Source of the DNA: Engraulis encrasicolus
Taxonomy: Eukaryota; Chordata; Actinopteri; Clupeiformes; Engraulidae
DNA length: 64,000 bases
Reading direction: 5' to 3'
NCBI RefSeq assembly: GCF_034702125.1
Contig: NC_085865.1
Span: 24,456,567-24,520,566 of the forward strand
Shown here: positions 36,169 to 64,000 of the stretch, in pieces
Position numbering within the stretch: the first letter of the stretch is position 1
Layout of the letters: each line of letters begins with the position of its first letter
The notes under the pieces: model-generated
Told to the model about the DNA's origin: nothing
Databases searched by the model: none
The model's input: the letters and a program-made list of their open reading frames with translations, nothing else
Position numbers and translations under genes: made by a program

Positions 36169-36284
36169 TGTGAGAGCAAGAGAAAGTGTTAAGTTTTGTG
36201 TGTGTGTGTGTGAGTGAGAGAGATAATGTTTTAGTGTGTGTTTCGTATGATGGCGCATCTCTCTCTCTCTCTCTGTGCGTGCAC

Positions 36285-36350
<66 letters not shown>
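36111..36350. repeat. (TG)n cluster
   Basis: TG runs at about 36111-36172, 36199-36212 and 36288-36350 with a short CT run between. Confidence 0.95.
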
Positions 36351-36353
<3 letters not shown>

Positions 36354-36540
36354 CATACAGGGCTTCAGGTCACTGCACACTCCTCATAATGAACATTACT
36401 CAGCTCCTGTGAATCAGTGTAGGCCCTCAATGCTGTATCAGTGCAAAGCATGGCCATTGTACTTGCTTTTGGGGTCGTTCCAGGCCATTGTATTGAAGAG
36501 AAAAATACACTTGGACCACTAGAGCATGGCAACGCCACTC

Positions 36541-36637
36541 TGAGTGTGTGTGTTTGTGTGTATGTCTGTGTGTGTGTGTGTGTGTCTGTGTGTGTTTGTG
36601 TGTATGTCTGTGTGTGTGTGTGTGTGTCTGTGTGTGT
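36541..36637. repeat. TG-rich minisatellite, about 48-base unit, two copies
   Basis: The unit tgtgtttgtgtgtatgtctg followed by (TG)n and tctg occurs twice. Confidence 0.85.
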
Positions 36638-36836
36638 TGCCATGCGTGGTAAAGTCTGGCTGTTTATTTTTTTGTTTCCTTCATGTCCTCCATGTTTGTG
36701 CCTGCAGCTCCAACATGACTAAACTAAACAACATCTGCTGAAGTCGTGAAGCGCAGGAACGAGGGGGCGCGGAGGAGAGGCAGCAACAACAGAGTGACCC
36801 AGAGCCAGGAGACGGAGGAAGGAAAAGGAGAGAGAG

Positions 36837-36837
<1 letters not shown>

Positions 36838-36918
<81 letters not shown>

Positions 36919-37153
36919 CATATGCATGCATTCAAGATTTCCATGCCCACCACTACTTCCATGGTCCAGGTTTCCTACCTGCTCCAAGCCCAGCAAGCCC
37001 CATAAACTTCACCCCGGCTCTGGGGGTGTGATGCCCCCACATACCCTGTGCTCCTCCACCTCGACCTGGGCATACGAGCCAAAACAGCCAGCCAGGTAAC
37101 CAACCACCCACACGCACATAAATATGCATCGGTGGTGTGAGCTCACACACTGA

Positions 37154-37216
<63 letters not shown>

Positions 37217-37285
37217 ACACACACGTACGCACGCACAAACACACAGATGCATGCGTGCGCGCGCGCGTACACACACACACACACA
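36838..37285. repeat. (TG)n and (CA)n pair
   Basis: TG at about 36838-36917 and CA at about 37158-37224, with a (GC)n-containing CA tail to 37285. The opposed TG and CA arrays can pair with each other across 240 bases. Confidence 0.95.
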
Positions 37286-38926
37286 CTGTGGCTCACAGCT
37301 CACAGCTGCTTGCCTCACACACACACCTGCAATACCCATCTTGTAGCGAAAGCCCCTGAAATACGTATACGTATGCTGAGTGAGCAATGCAAGGCAGAGG
37401 GATTCACTTGACACTGGGGTTCCGATACGGCCCTCGTGATTCCTGCTCATTCAAAAGCAACTCCTGGTGCTTTTATTTACAGCCCACACGTCACGGGATA
37501 AGCCTTGAAATACTAAAAGCTGTTACTTTCTCCAGGGCAGAAAGCAAGAAATCACTGTATGTCAGAAACCATCAAAATGTTTCAAGGTTATTATAGCCAT
37601 GCTAAAAATGTTTTTTTTTTATGCACCCACCTGTCCCATGATTTTAAGAACCATGCCTGTTTAAGTTGCACTCACAAATCAGGGTAAGGATAGTGTCATG
37701 GTAGGTTGTGAAAGTATGCAAATGGGAATTTAAATGGCCCAACTTTAGTCAAGACCCAATGTCACTATTGTATGTTACATCTACAGGGAGTTAATGTAAA
37801 TGCACCTGACTTATGCTAATTCAGTGTTTCTTTGCAGACAGAATCATTCAGGGTAATACATTCACATATTAATTTTTATGATGCCAACAATCTAATCCAA
37901 TATTTTGCCCATGATATTAATGACTATCCTACACTTGCTGCCATGGTCCTAATCTGCCATCTGAAGCGCTACAGGCCTTCTTTCAAGAATCCAAACATCA
38001 TGCAAAATAGCTTATTGTATTGTCACCACCAAAATGTGGAACTTCCGCCTTCTACATGAGACATTCTGGTGTTCTCATTTTGGACACTGTAGAATGTTGC
38101 CTTAAAGGCCTTCCCTTCAGGTCCACAATTATAAGTGATGTTCAAGTCTGCTGTGATTTTGATGTAGTGCCTGCATTCATATTTTTGCTGTGTAAGTTGT
38201 GGTTATAAAATGACCTTTAAAATAATTAAGGGCGCTTTAACTTCTTGTAACGATTGCAAAAATGACCTTGGGAGGATAGCAAAATATAAATGAATCCTGT
38301 TGAACCCTTGAAACAGTTGATAGCTTGGTGGTCATTATGTACTCTGTAAAGATTAATTGTTGCCACCATTTTGTATCACATGCAAAACCAACAGTGTTTC
38401 TAGTAGGCCTACGATATAATATCAATATATAATAATTAATCACAAAAATATCAGTTGATATCAATCATTTGTATTCCCACAAAGACACACATTTAAACGT
38501 CTTAAAAGCATCCAGATATATTAGGAAGATATGAAGCAAAATCTCATGTGACTTAAAAAAAACATTTTTTTTTTTTTACTTTTGACAACAAAATGAATGT
38601 GGTATGCTTTAAGTGGGCTAATTATTCTCTGTGAGAGCTGTTGCTATAACAGGACTGTTATGTACCTAGAGATTAGTATTGGGCAATGATGCTGGTTTAA
38701 CAACTGACACGACACAACATAACTTCTGAGGAGCTGCTGACACCTAATGGACAACCACAGTACTACAAAAAATACAAATGCTGTTGTTGATTCTCCATTT
38801 AGTAGGCTAGGCCCTACCTTAGCATCTTTATCTAATCTACAGGTTTTATGGAATCAGATCAAATGTCTTATCAAGTCTTTTGATGTATATGAGGCAGATA
38901 CTCAGTAACATTTCAGACGGTCTTAT

Positions 38927-39995
38927 GGGTCATTCCACGTGAAATCAGACACTTTAGGACCCCTCCAACACAGATTTCAATCATACTTGCTGTGCCTGTT
39001 TAGTAGCAAGGTAGCACCCCAGAACTGTGTTTGTGTGAATCTGACACCAATATTAAGGGAGAAACAGACTAGCAAAGGTTTACATATGAGGGTAGGACAC
39101 TATGCATTAAGCCTTGATTATATCAGTGAGTTTAAGTCATAAAAGGATGTCTGAGGTGTTGTTTGAAAGCTCTTGTCTGGCTCTACAAATTACACACACA
39201 GCATGGAATACAACAATCTTCAGACTATGAAATGATACATTGAAAAATAAAAAAAATGAATATCCAAAAACGTTTTAAAATGGCCGGTTTCTTGTCTTCC
39301 ATTGTCAAAGTACACAGTGGAAGGTAGGCCATTTTAAGCATTGAGAAGGCAGGGTTGAAAGAATAAGATCAGTAAAGGAATTTTCTAAATGTTCGAGTAT
39401 CAAAGGGTATGTTGTAGCTGTGTATATGATGGCAACTAGTGGCTAGCATGTGGAGAGGTGAAACTGAACTTCCGCATCCTCATGGACCATCTCCATCCTT
39501 CACATATTCCGATAGACATGCTGTCATGTGATATTACTATGGTATTACCATATTATTACTAGGTGATTTGTATGATGCCATATTTTTAAATGTATGATAA
39601 TTTATATTCTGAGGGTTGTTGTATTCAATGCTGTTTATGTAATTTGTAGAGCCAGAAAAGAGCTTTCAAATAACTTTTGAAATCTTTTTGTGACTTACAC
39701 TGACTGATATAAACAAGGCTGAATGCATAGTGTCCTTAGCCTCGCGAGACCATCCACGTACTTCCGGCCAAGGATACGAAATGAAATGGTAGTATTATGG
39801 GATGGTCAGGACCAGGCTATAGTGTCCTACCCTCATATGTAAACCTTCGCTAGTCTGTTTTTCCCTTAATATTGGTGTCAGATTCACAGAAATGCAGTTC
39901 TGGGGTGCTACCTTGCTACTTAATAGGCACAGCAAGTATGATTGAAATCTGTGTAGGTTGGGTCCCAAAGTGTCTGATTTCATGTGAAATGACCC
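38927..39995. mobile_element. Foldback element A, GGGTCATTCCACG ends, 4-base duplication
   Basis: Left arm (38927 to about 39220, starting gggtcattccacgtgaaatc) is mirrored by a right arm (about 39610-39995, ending gatttcatgtgaaatgaccc). TTAT flanks both sides (38923-38926, 39996-39999). It shares its terminal motif with 44933-46596. No transposase. Confidence 0.88.
39737..39819. mobile_element. 83-base element inserted in foldback A, 9-base duplication
   Basis: Flanked by tagtgtcct on both sides (39728-39736, 39820-39828). Ends tagcctcgcgagaccatcc and ggatggtcaggaccaggcta are imperfect inverses (second shown from 39799). The opposite arm of the host element lacks it, reading aggacactatgcatt without interruption. 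A 9-base duplication is typical of Mutator-like elements. Confidence 0.88.
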
Positions 39996-40221
39996 TTATT
40001 TGTTTAGGGCCTAGACTGGCCTGTCTGGGGTACCGAAGAATGATCCAGGATCCATGGAACCACCAGAGGTATAGTAAGTGTAAGAATAAAGAATAAATGT
40101 GTGATGTAAGTACAACACTGTACACATTATGGAATAGTTGTTACACAAGTTATTACACTGCACCTAATGAGCCTAAATAGGAATTTACTTTTATTTTACT
40201 CTTCTTCTACTAACAGTAAGT

Positions 40222-41686
40222 GGGTGGTTGACGTTTAAGGCCGTAACATACTTAAAGGAGGAAACATATTTCAATTCCTGAAAAAACGGGTGGAAAAATT
40301 GGGGGAAAAAATAGAAAAAAAGGGGATGTCAGTGGTCCGTGGAATTTCGCCTAATTTTTTGCCATTTTTGGGAAAATGTGTCCTGTGGCGTGACATCATT
40401 AGTGTGACATTTCTGTAAGATACAATAAAATGATTAATATTCTGCACAAACATACCCCCAATGTTCTTTCTGCTATTGTTCCTTTAACCCCCTACCCACA
40501 CACACACTACTACCCACCCGCACGCCCACCCACAGACGCCTATGCATTGTACAGGCAGACAACTGGGATTTCACAGCATGGTTTCACTGTATTACTTGTA
40601 ATAATTGTGTGAATGTGACAAATATCCTGGTATCCTTATATCCTTGCATGATGCATGGAAAATAAGTAAGGATTGAGTAACACAATGCCTAAGCATGTCA
40701 CACCACAGGACATGAAGTCACACCACAGGAAATTCACTGCATTGTGGCCATTTTAATCCTTTTGTAGGCCTATTCGGGACTGACCTCCGAGCTCATGCTC
40801 ACTAGATAATGATATTGTGTTTAACCTTAATATGTGTTTTCACTCATAAAAAACTTTTTTTCCTTCCATAAGAGCAGTCACACCACGGGACACCATAAAT
40901 GAATCTAAGCATTGTGTGACAGAAACATTAGACATATTGGTTAATAGTCACCTTAAACTTCCACACCACTCTCCAATAACTGAGGTACTGGTTTGGAGCC
41001 TGTCTTTAAGACCCTTAAGTTTGTCTGGCCCACTGTCGGCCCAATTGTTTTTTTACCGCAGTCTGACAGTTGGCCCAATAAAGGCCGTATTACCGTATGC
41101 CGACAGTTATTTTCAGTGTCGGCTCAGTGTTGGCTCAGTTACTGCATGAGACTGACAGTTATTTTCAGTGTCGGCCGAGTGTTGGCTCTGTTACTGCATG
41201 AAGTGACAAAATCAGCCAAAATAGGGCCGACTGTGCTTGCTACCTGGGTTGTGGTTGGCCTTGCAGCTGCCCGTCCACAAACCTGACTTCCATGTCACCC
41301 CGCAGGACGCAATTTGTGTTACGAAATTGAACTTGTAATTAATATTACTGTATTGAGTTTTTTTCACATTCATGTTTTTTAATATAAGGTCAATATTTAT
41401 GCAATCATGCCAAATGCTTTATAAATGATTCAAAATATTGTTGGTTTATTTTAGCTGTATATATTCCAGGTTGCATTAATGTTACAGTCACACCACAGGA
41501 CATTTGACATAGGACTATAAACCTTTCCATAAATCTGAACAAAAAATGTTCTTCTCATCTAAGACTAATATGAAACATGATGTACCACATCTTCTTTCAT
41601 TGACATTTCTTTTCAAGAGGAAAAATATCAATTTTGTAGGTTTTTAACTAATGTTACGTAAAAACAGGGTGTCATGTCAACCACCC
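40222..41686. mobile_element. Element with GGGTGGTTGAC ends and internal GTCACACCACAGGACA sites
   Basis: Ends gggtggttgac and gtcaaccaccc are perfect 11-base inverses. The motif gtcacaccacaggaca or a one-to-two-base variant occurs near 40379 (reverse), 40697, 40716, 40876 and 41487. No intact protein. Target duplication not clear. Confidence 0.65.
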
Positions 41687-42458
41687 ATGTATGATATGGC
41701 CTAGGGCCTACTTCATGAAAAATTCAATAAGGCCTGGAGATAAAATAACAAATATAACACAGGAGATAAATAAAGATCAACAGGCCTATCATCTTTTTAG
41801 TTTGTTTTGGGGAAAACCGGGGGGTTGTTATGTTTGATGTATTCACACGAGGCCTGACCTATCTGCCATAGCCTATTCTTCAAAAGATAGGTACGATTTT
41901 AAGGCCTAATTTTTAGGTAAGGCCTAGATAATGTTGCTGTCATCTGTCAGAATGAAAGCTCCCTGTGTGGACAGTTCTAGCAAAGATATGTCATATTCTG
42001 TTTCTCTTCCTGTATTCTCCATAGAGGGTGTTTTCCCTTTGCTTATTTCCACCATCCTTTTTCAAAAACGCCGCACAATGTAGTGCTGCAAAGTATAAAA
42101 GTGGAAATATGCTCATTGAATTAGAAACAAATGTAGAAACAATGATACTTTATTTTTCAGCAGCTACAAGCATAGCCGCACATTCTCAGAAACTGTCTTC
42201 GTGGCAAGACCTCGCAGCTAAGCTGTAGAAAATACGCACTTCCCTCATGCAGTTACAGACGGGTCCTCCTCCCTTCTGCTTCCGACGTACCAAACGTTAT
42301 CCCTCATACAGTGAAACGATTGTGGAAGCGTTTAGACTTTACTGTAAACGAAGGAAATAGCAGTGAATCACTATTTAGCCGTAAACGTGGATGTCATTAC
42401 AGCGCCTACACTGTATGGGAACTTTTACGGTTATTAGCTGACTTTGTAACGAAGAAGA
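41687..42458 (+). promoter_or_regulatory. Presumed promoter and 5' UTR of sh3glb1
   Basis: Unique sequence directly upstream of the sh3glb1 start codon; the last 250 bases are more GC-rich (ggtcctcctcccttctgc). No TATA box near a clear start site. Call rests on position. Confidence 0.4.
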
Positions 42459-60991
<18,533 letters not shown>

Positions 60992-61199
60992 GAAACCATC
61001 ACCATTGGACCAGGGTTCGAGTCCCCACAGTCACTATAGGACAGCTGCACCACAGCCAAGCATCACTCAGCCCTGATCGCCTATTTATAATAATAATAAT
61101 AATTCATAATTATAATAATGATAACAGTAATAATAATATAACATGTATGCAACAATGCTTTCTAAGAGGTGCTTTTCTCCTCATCTGTTTTGTTGTTAT

Positions 61200-61331
61200 C
61201 CGGGGTGCATTTCTCGAAACCATAGTTGCTAACTACGTTAGCTACTTTGTTGTTTGCAATGCCATTTCCCATTAGCAACTACCCAAGTTGCTAACTGGCT
61301 AACAACTACACTTTCGAGAAAATGCACCCCT
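61200..61331. mobile_element. MITE in the sh3glb1 3' UTR
   Basis: Ends cggggtgcatttctcgaaac and tttcgagaaaatgcacccc form a stem, and the interior gttgctaactacgttagc repeats inverted. A second copy is at 17737-17870. Confidence 0.82.
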
Positions 61332-62415
61332 GGTTTGGTGGACACCTCTGCCTTTTCTGCCACCCTGGGTGCTTGGACGGGAGGGAGGTGAAGGGTTGGA
61401 GTGGGGTGGGGTTGGGGGGGATCCCATACTGCCAAAACATCTCAGAGATCACCCCCACAGCGCCCTGCCTCCCCTGCACACTCTTCGTGACACCTCAGAC
61501 GTGTTTACAGAACCCTATACTCAGATGACGTGTTGTTGTTTTAGGAATATCGATTTAGGTGTGACTGACTCCTAAGTTGCCCATCTATCTCAAGGAAGGT
61601 TGCAGCTCAACGCAGGAGAAGAAGTGGTGGGGGAGGGTGTATGTTTTTACAGAAATTTTGTCCACTTTTTTTTTGCAAGAGAGATAACACAAGAACGCAC
61701 TTGAATGTAGAGAAAGACTGAACAGTTTAGCTTGTCTGTTTTTTTGTTTTTCTTTCTCTCTGAGAGGTCATGGTGTGAGTTGGAGCCTCTCGTGAGAAGT
61801 TTGTGCCTTTAAAAAGAGGAGAGAGCGAAAGAAGTGGAAGAGTGTGTGTGTGTGTTCCTCTCGGAGTCGGAGGGGTTGTTGTGTCCAGGGTTGACCATAT
61901 CAGTATCTTCAAAGGGAGCCTCCTCCAAATTCCTTGAGATTAGGGGAATGAGGAAGACGACAGGCAATCAATTACAACAACCCAGGCCTACGTGACTCTC
62001 TCTCTCCCTTACTCCGTGCCTTGTGCTGGAATGGTATTATAGAAATCACAGTGAAACATCTGAATTTTCTAATGTCTTAAGTTAAATCCTTTTGTGCATT
62101 TACATTTATTACATAACTCACGAGTATGATCATTACAGATTTTTCAAATCGGAAAAAAGATAAAAATATATATATGGACCAACTCTCTTCACTGCCAACC
62201 TTAACAAAAAAAAAAGAAACACACTCCAATATGCCGGCCTCCTCCCCCCTCCTCCCTCAGGGTCCTCTGTGCTGTTAATAACATGTGCATTAGCTTGTGC
62301 TCGTGAGCTAGCAGGACGGGACGGATGGAGCCTTAAGTATATCTTAACGCCTTACATATGAGCATAGCACATTGGCTATCTCACACATTTTAGCCCTGGT
62401 CTTAACCTTCAATAC

Positions 62416-62576
62416 CAGGGCTCTACATTTTTCATCGCCAGCCAAATGGCTAATCTTACTAGCCAAACAGACACTCGCTAATGGGTCAAAGTGGCTAGTA
62501 AGTAGGTATTTTCTAACAGCCAAACAGCAATTTCACCAGCATTTGGCTGGTTGGCTGATGTTAATTTAGAGCCCTG
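62416..62576. mobile_element. Short element, agccaaa-tggcta family, copy 2
   Basis: Ends cagggctcta and ttagagccctg are inverses; flanks ttcaatac and ctcagtac agree at six of eight bases, a likely old hAT-type duplication. Confidence 0.72.
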
Positions 62577-62591
62577 CTCAGTACCGTACTA

Positions 62592-62643
62592 ACCAGTGAT
62601 CTCTTATTTCATCACAGTGATCTCTACAATAGAGATCACTGGT
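62592..62643. repeat. Short hairpin cagtgatctct
   Basis: cagtgatctct (62616-62626) pairs perfectly with agagatcactg (62632-62642) around acaat; another copy of the left arm is at 62594-62604. Confidence 0.85.
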
Positions 62644-62849
62644 ACTAACTTTTATTTTCTGTCATGTGCTATCCATACGCCTACTCTTTCAAACTATTAT
62701 ATCCAGAGCAATGTGTTCATAAGTTAATTGGTTTCTCTTGTAAAATAACAGCTGACAGAAACACGGTTATCCATTTCTAATGGCCTCTTTGTCTTTTGTT
62801 AAGTTGTTTTTATAGATTGTTGTAAAGGATGTAAGCATTATGTATTAAA

Positions 62850-64000
62850 GTCCCTTGTGGTATAACCTGTACTCTCTCTCTCCCTCTTTCTCTGAATAAT
62901 TGTACAGTGTACTGGATGTGTTTTCATCGTTGGCCACACAACACACAACTCACACAAACATTTGTCCAGCAGAGGGCAGACCTCTCTGGTTTTGGTTCTC
63001 TGGTTTGTTAATGTGACGGACTGTGACACAGGCAGATCACAGTAATATGAAATGATCAGCATAGCTCCACATGAATGTCATATTAACTGAGCTAGATATT
63101 TTCCTTCATATTGCCTTTAAAGAGAGACTTCAGCCAGAGAGAGTATCTCTGTTTCAGCCTTAATCAAATAGCACATAGTCAAAACGTGCGTTCATGCTGG
63201 CTTTGACAATGAAAGTTGCTGTCATCATGAATAGGCCTACTAACTGAACCATGAAGATGTAAGTCTATTTCAAGAGGTTTTACATCTCACATAAACATGA
63301 GTAACAGAATAATCTGTGGTTGTGAGCATAAACATCACCCATGTTATTGAGCAATACCACAGCATAACATACCACAAGCAACCAAATGGGATCTTCCCCC
63401 CATGCCATGCCTGTCATGCTTCTAACTGCACCATCCCCACATTTTAGCTGACAGTCACGCTGTCATCACTCCACACAGTGATTTGGAAATGTAAAAGATT
63501 ACGTAAGCATGTGAGCTTCACTTTTGTCACGCAAAGGTTCTTTGGAATAGAACAAAGACATCTTTTCTTCTGCTATGTTCCTTTAATGCTTACTTTCATT
63601 AAACTTACAGTTTAAACCTGAGACAAAGTGGAGGAGGATGCCAATAACTTTGCTGTCTTGTGAAAATTGTGTGGGATTTTAAATGTGCATTTCTGTGTGA
63701 GGTGAGGTCAGCCAGGCTGTAAAGGGTTAAGAGGAAGTGGTGCTGCGTAGGGGCCAAGAACGTCCTGTTTGCTGCGGCTGGACTGAGCACGCTCCTCTCC
63801 TCCAGCTGCTGCTACATACCCATCTGCCCAATGCTGTGGGAGCGGAGAGGGGAAGGGAGATGATGCGTGGGAGCGCAGGGAAACAAGTCAGATGACAAAG
63901 GGGTCGGTTGTTCTGGGCCTAGGGAGAGGGACATCCTAGACTTGGGCCCCCATTAAATGGCATGTATTGAGTTGGGGGGCCTTTTAGGTGGCTTTTTCCA
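62850..64000. other. Sequence downstream of sh3glb1, nothing firm
   Basis: No exon recognised. The last 90 bases (gggcctagggagagggac ... ttggggggcc) resemble the GC-rich interspersed repeat of 8455 and 15990 and are cut by the window edge. Confidence 0.45.

Larger units (their letters stand above)
34737..38926. other. Intergenic sequence dominated by microsatellites
   Basis: No family-supported exon. Long open frames at 35490-36179 and 36681-37296 run through (GA)n, (CA)n and (TG)n and are artefacts. 37240-38920 holds AT-rich DNA with nothing recognised. Confidence 0.5.
60992..62849 (+). other. sh3glb1 3' UTR (extent inferred)
   Basis: No gene follows for the next 3 kb. An ATTAAA at 62844-62849 is a candidate polyadenylation signal. 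The region contains two transposon copies (61200-61331, 62416-62576), an AT-rich (TAA)n stretch at 61085-61135 and a hairpin at 62616-62642. Confidence 0.4.

Noticed and set aside
35490..36179. Minus-strand open frame of 229 codons
   Set aside because: Built from (GA)n and (CA)n with unrelated spacers; no family motif.
38939..39983. Two near-identical 62-67 residue frames (MKSDTLGPLQHRFQSYLL-type)
   Set aside because: They come from the inverted arms of foldback element A; no splice context.

Overview
The window looks like part of a ray-finned (teleost) fish nuclear genome. The genes are split by GT-AG introns. Dinucleotide microsatellites are very dense. tRNA-derived SINEs, hAT-like elements and foldback elements are common. 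One gene is selenoprotein J, a selenoprotein family described mainly from fishes. Gene calls rest on reading exons by eye and on remembered family sequences; no search was run.

Three protein-coding genes are supported. (1) Bases 1-7,000: the first coding exon (6648-6851, minus strand) of a VAV-family Rho guanine-nucleotide exchange factor, most like vav3. The rest of the gene runs off the left edge, so 1-6647 is intron 1 and is packed with (TG)n, (CT)n and (GGAGA)n arrays. (2) 14,445-24,248 (plus): a complete nine-exon gene for selenoprotein J, an ADP-ribosylglycohydrolase/J1-crystallin relative of 342 residues. An in-frame TGA (21080-21082, residue 263) lies between conserved coding blocks and is read as selenocysteine. 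About 97% identical tandem copies of a 366-base unit, made of the end of the coding sequence plus 3' UTR, each carry the same SECIS-like hairpin, so the mRNA probably has two SECIS elements. (3) 42,459-60,991 (plus): sh3glb1 (endophilin B1/Bif-1), ten constitutive coding exons giving exactly 365 residues, plus a 24-base microexon and a possible 93-base cassette exon at the known alternative site in the BAR domain.

Between the genes the sequence is mostly mobile elements. 28,055-34,734 is a 6.7 kb element with about 25-base terminal inverted repeats, TA flanks, many subterminal ATTGGTTA-type motifs and a duplicated cargo of decayed exon-like blocks. 38,927-39,995 and 44,933-46,596 are two foldback elements with the same terminal motif and 4-base target duplications. 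The second split a tRNA-type SINE between its A and B boxes; the first was itself hit by an 83-base element with a 9-base target duplication. Several hAT-like elements have 8-base duplications, one verified by an empty site in a duplicated segment. A short interstitial telomeric array lies just upstream of the selenoprotein gene.

The three genes are not an operon and do not obviously act together: vav3 is in cytoskeletal signalling, selenoprotein J is of unproven (possibly structural or redox) function, and endophilin B1 is in membrane curvature, autophagy and mitochondrial dynamics. The most notable item is the selenoprotein J gene with its duplicated SECIS.
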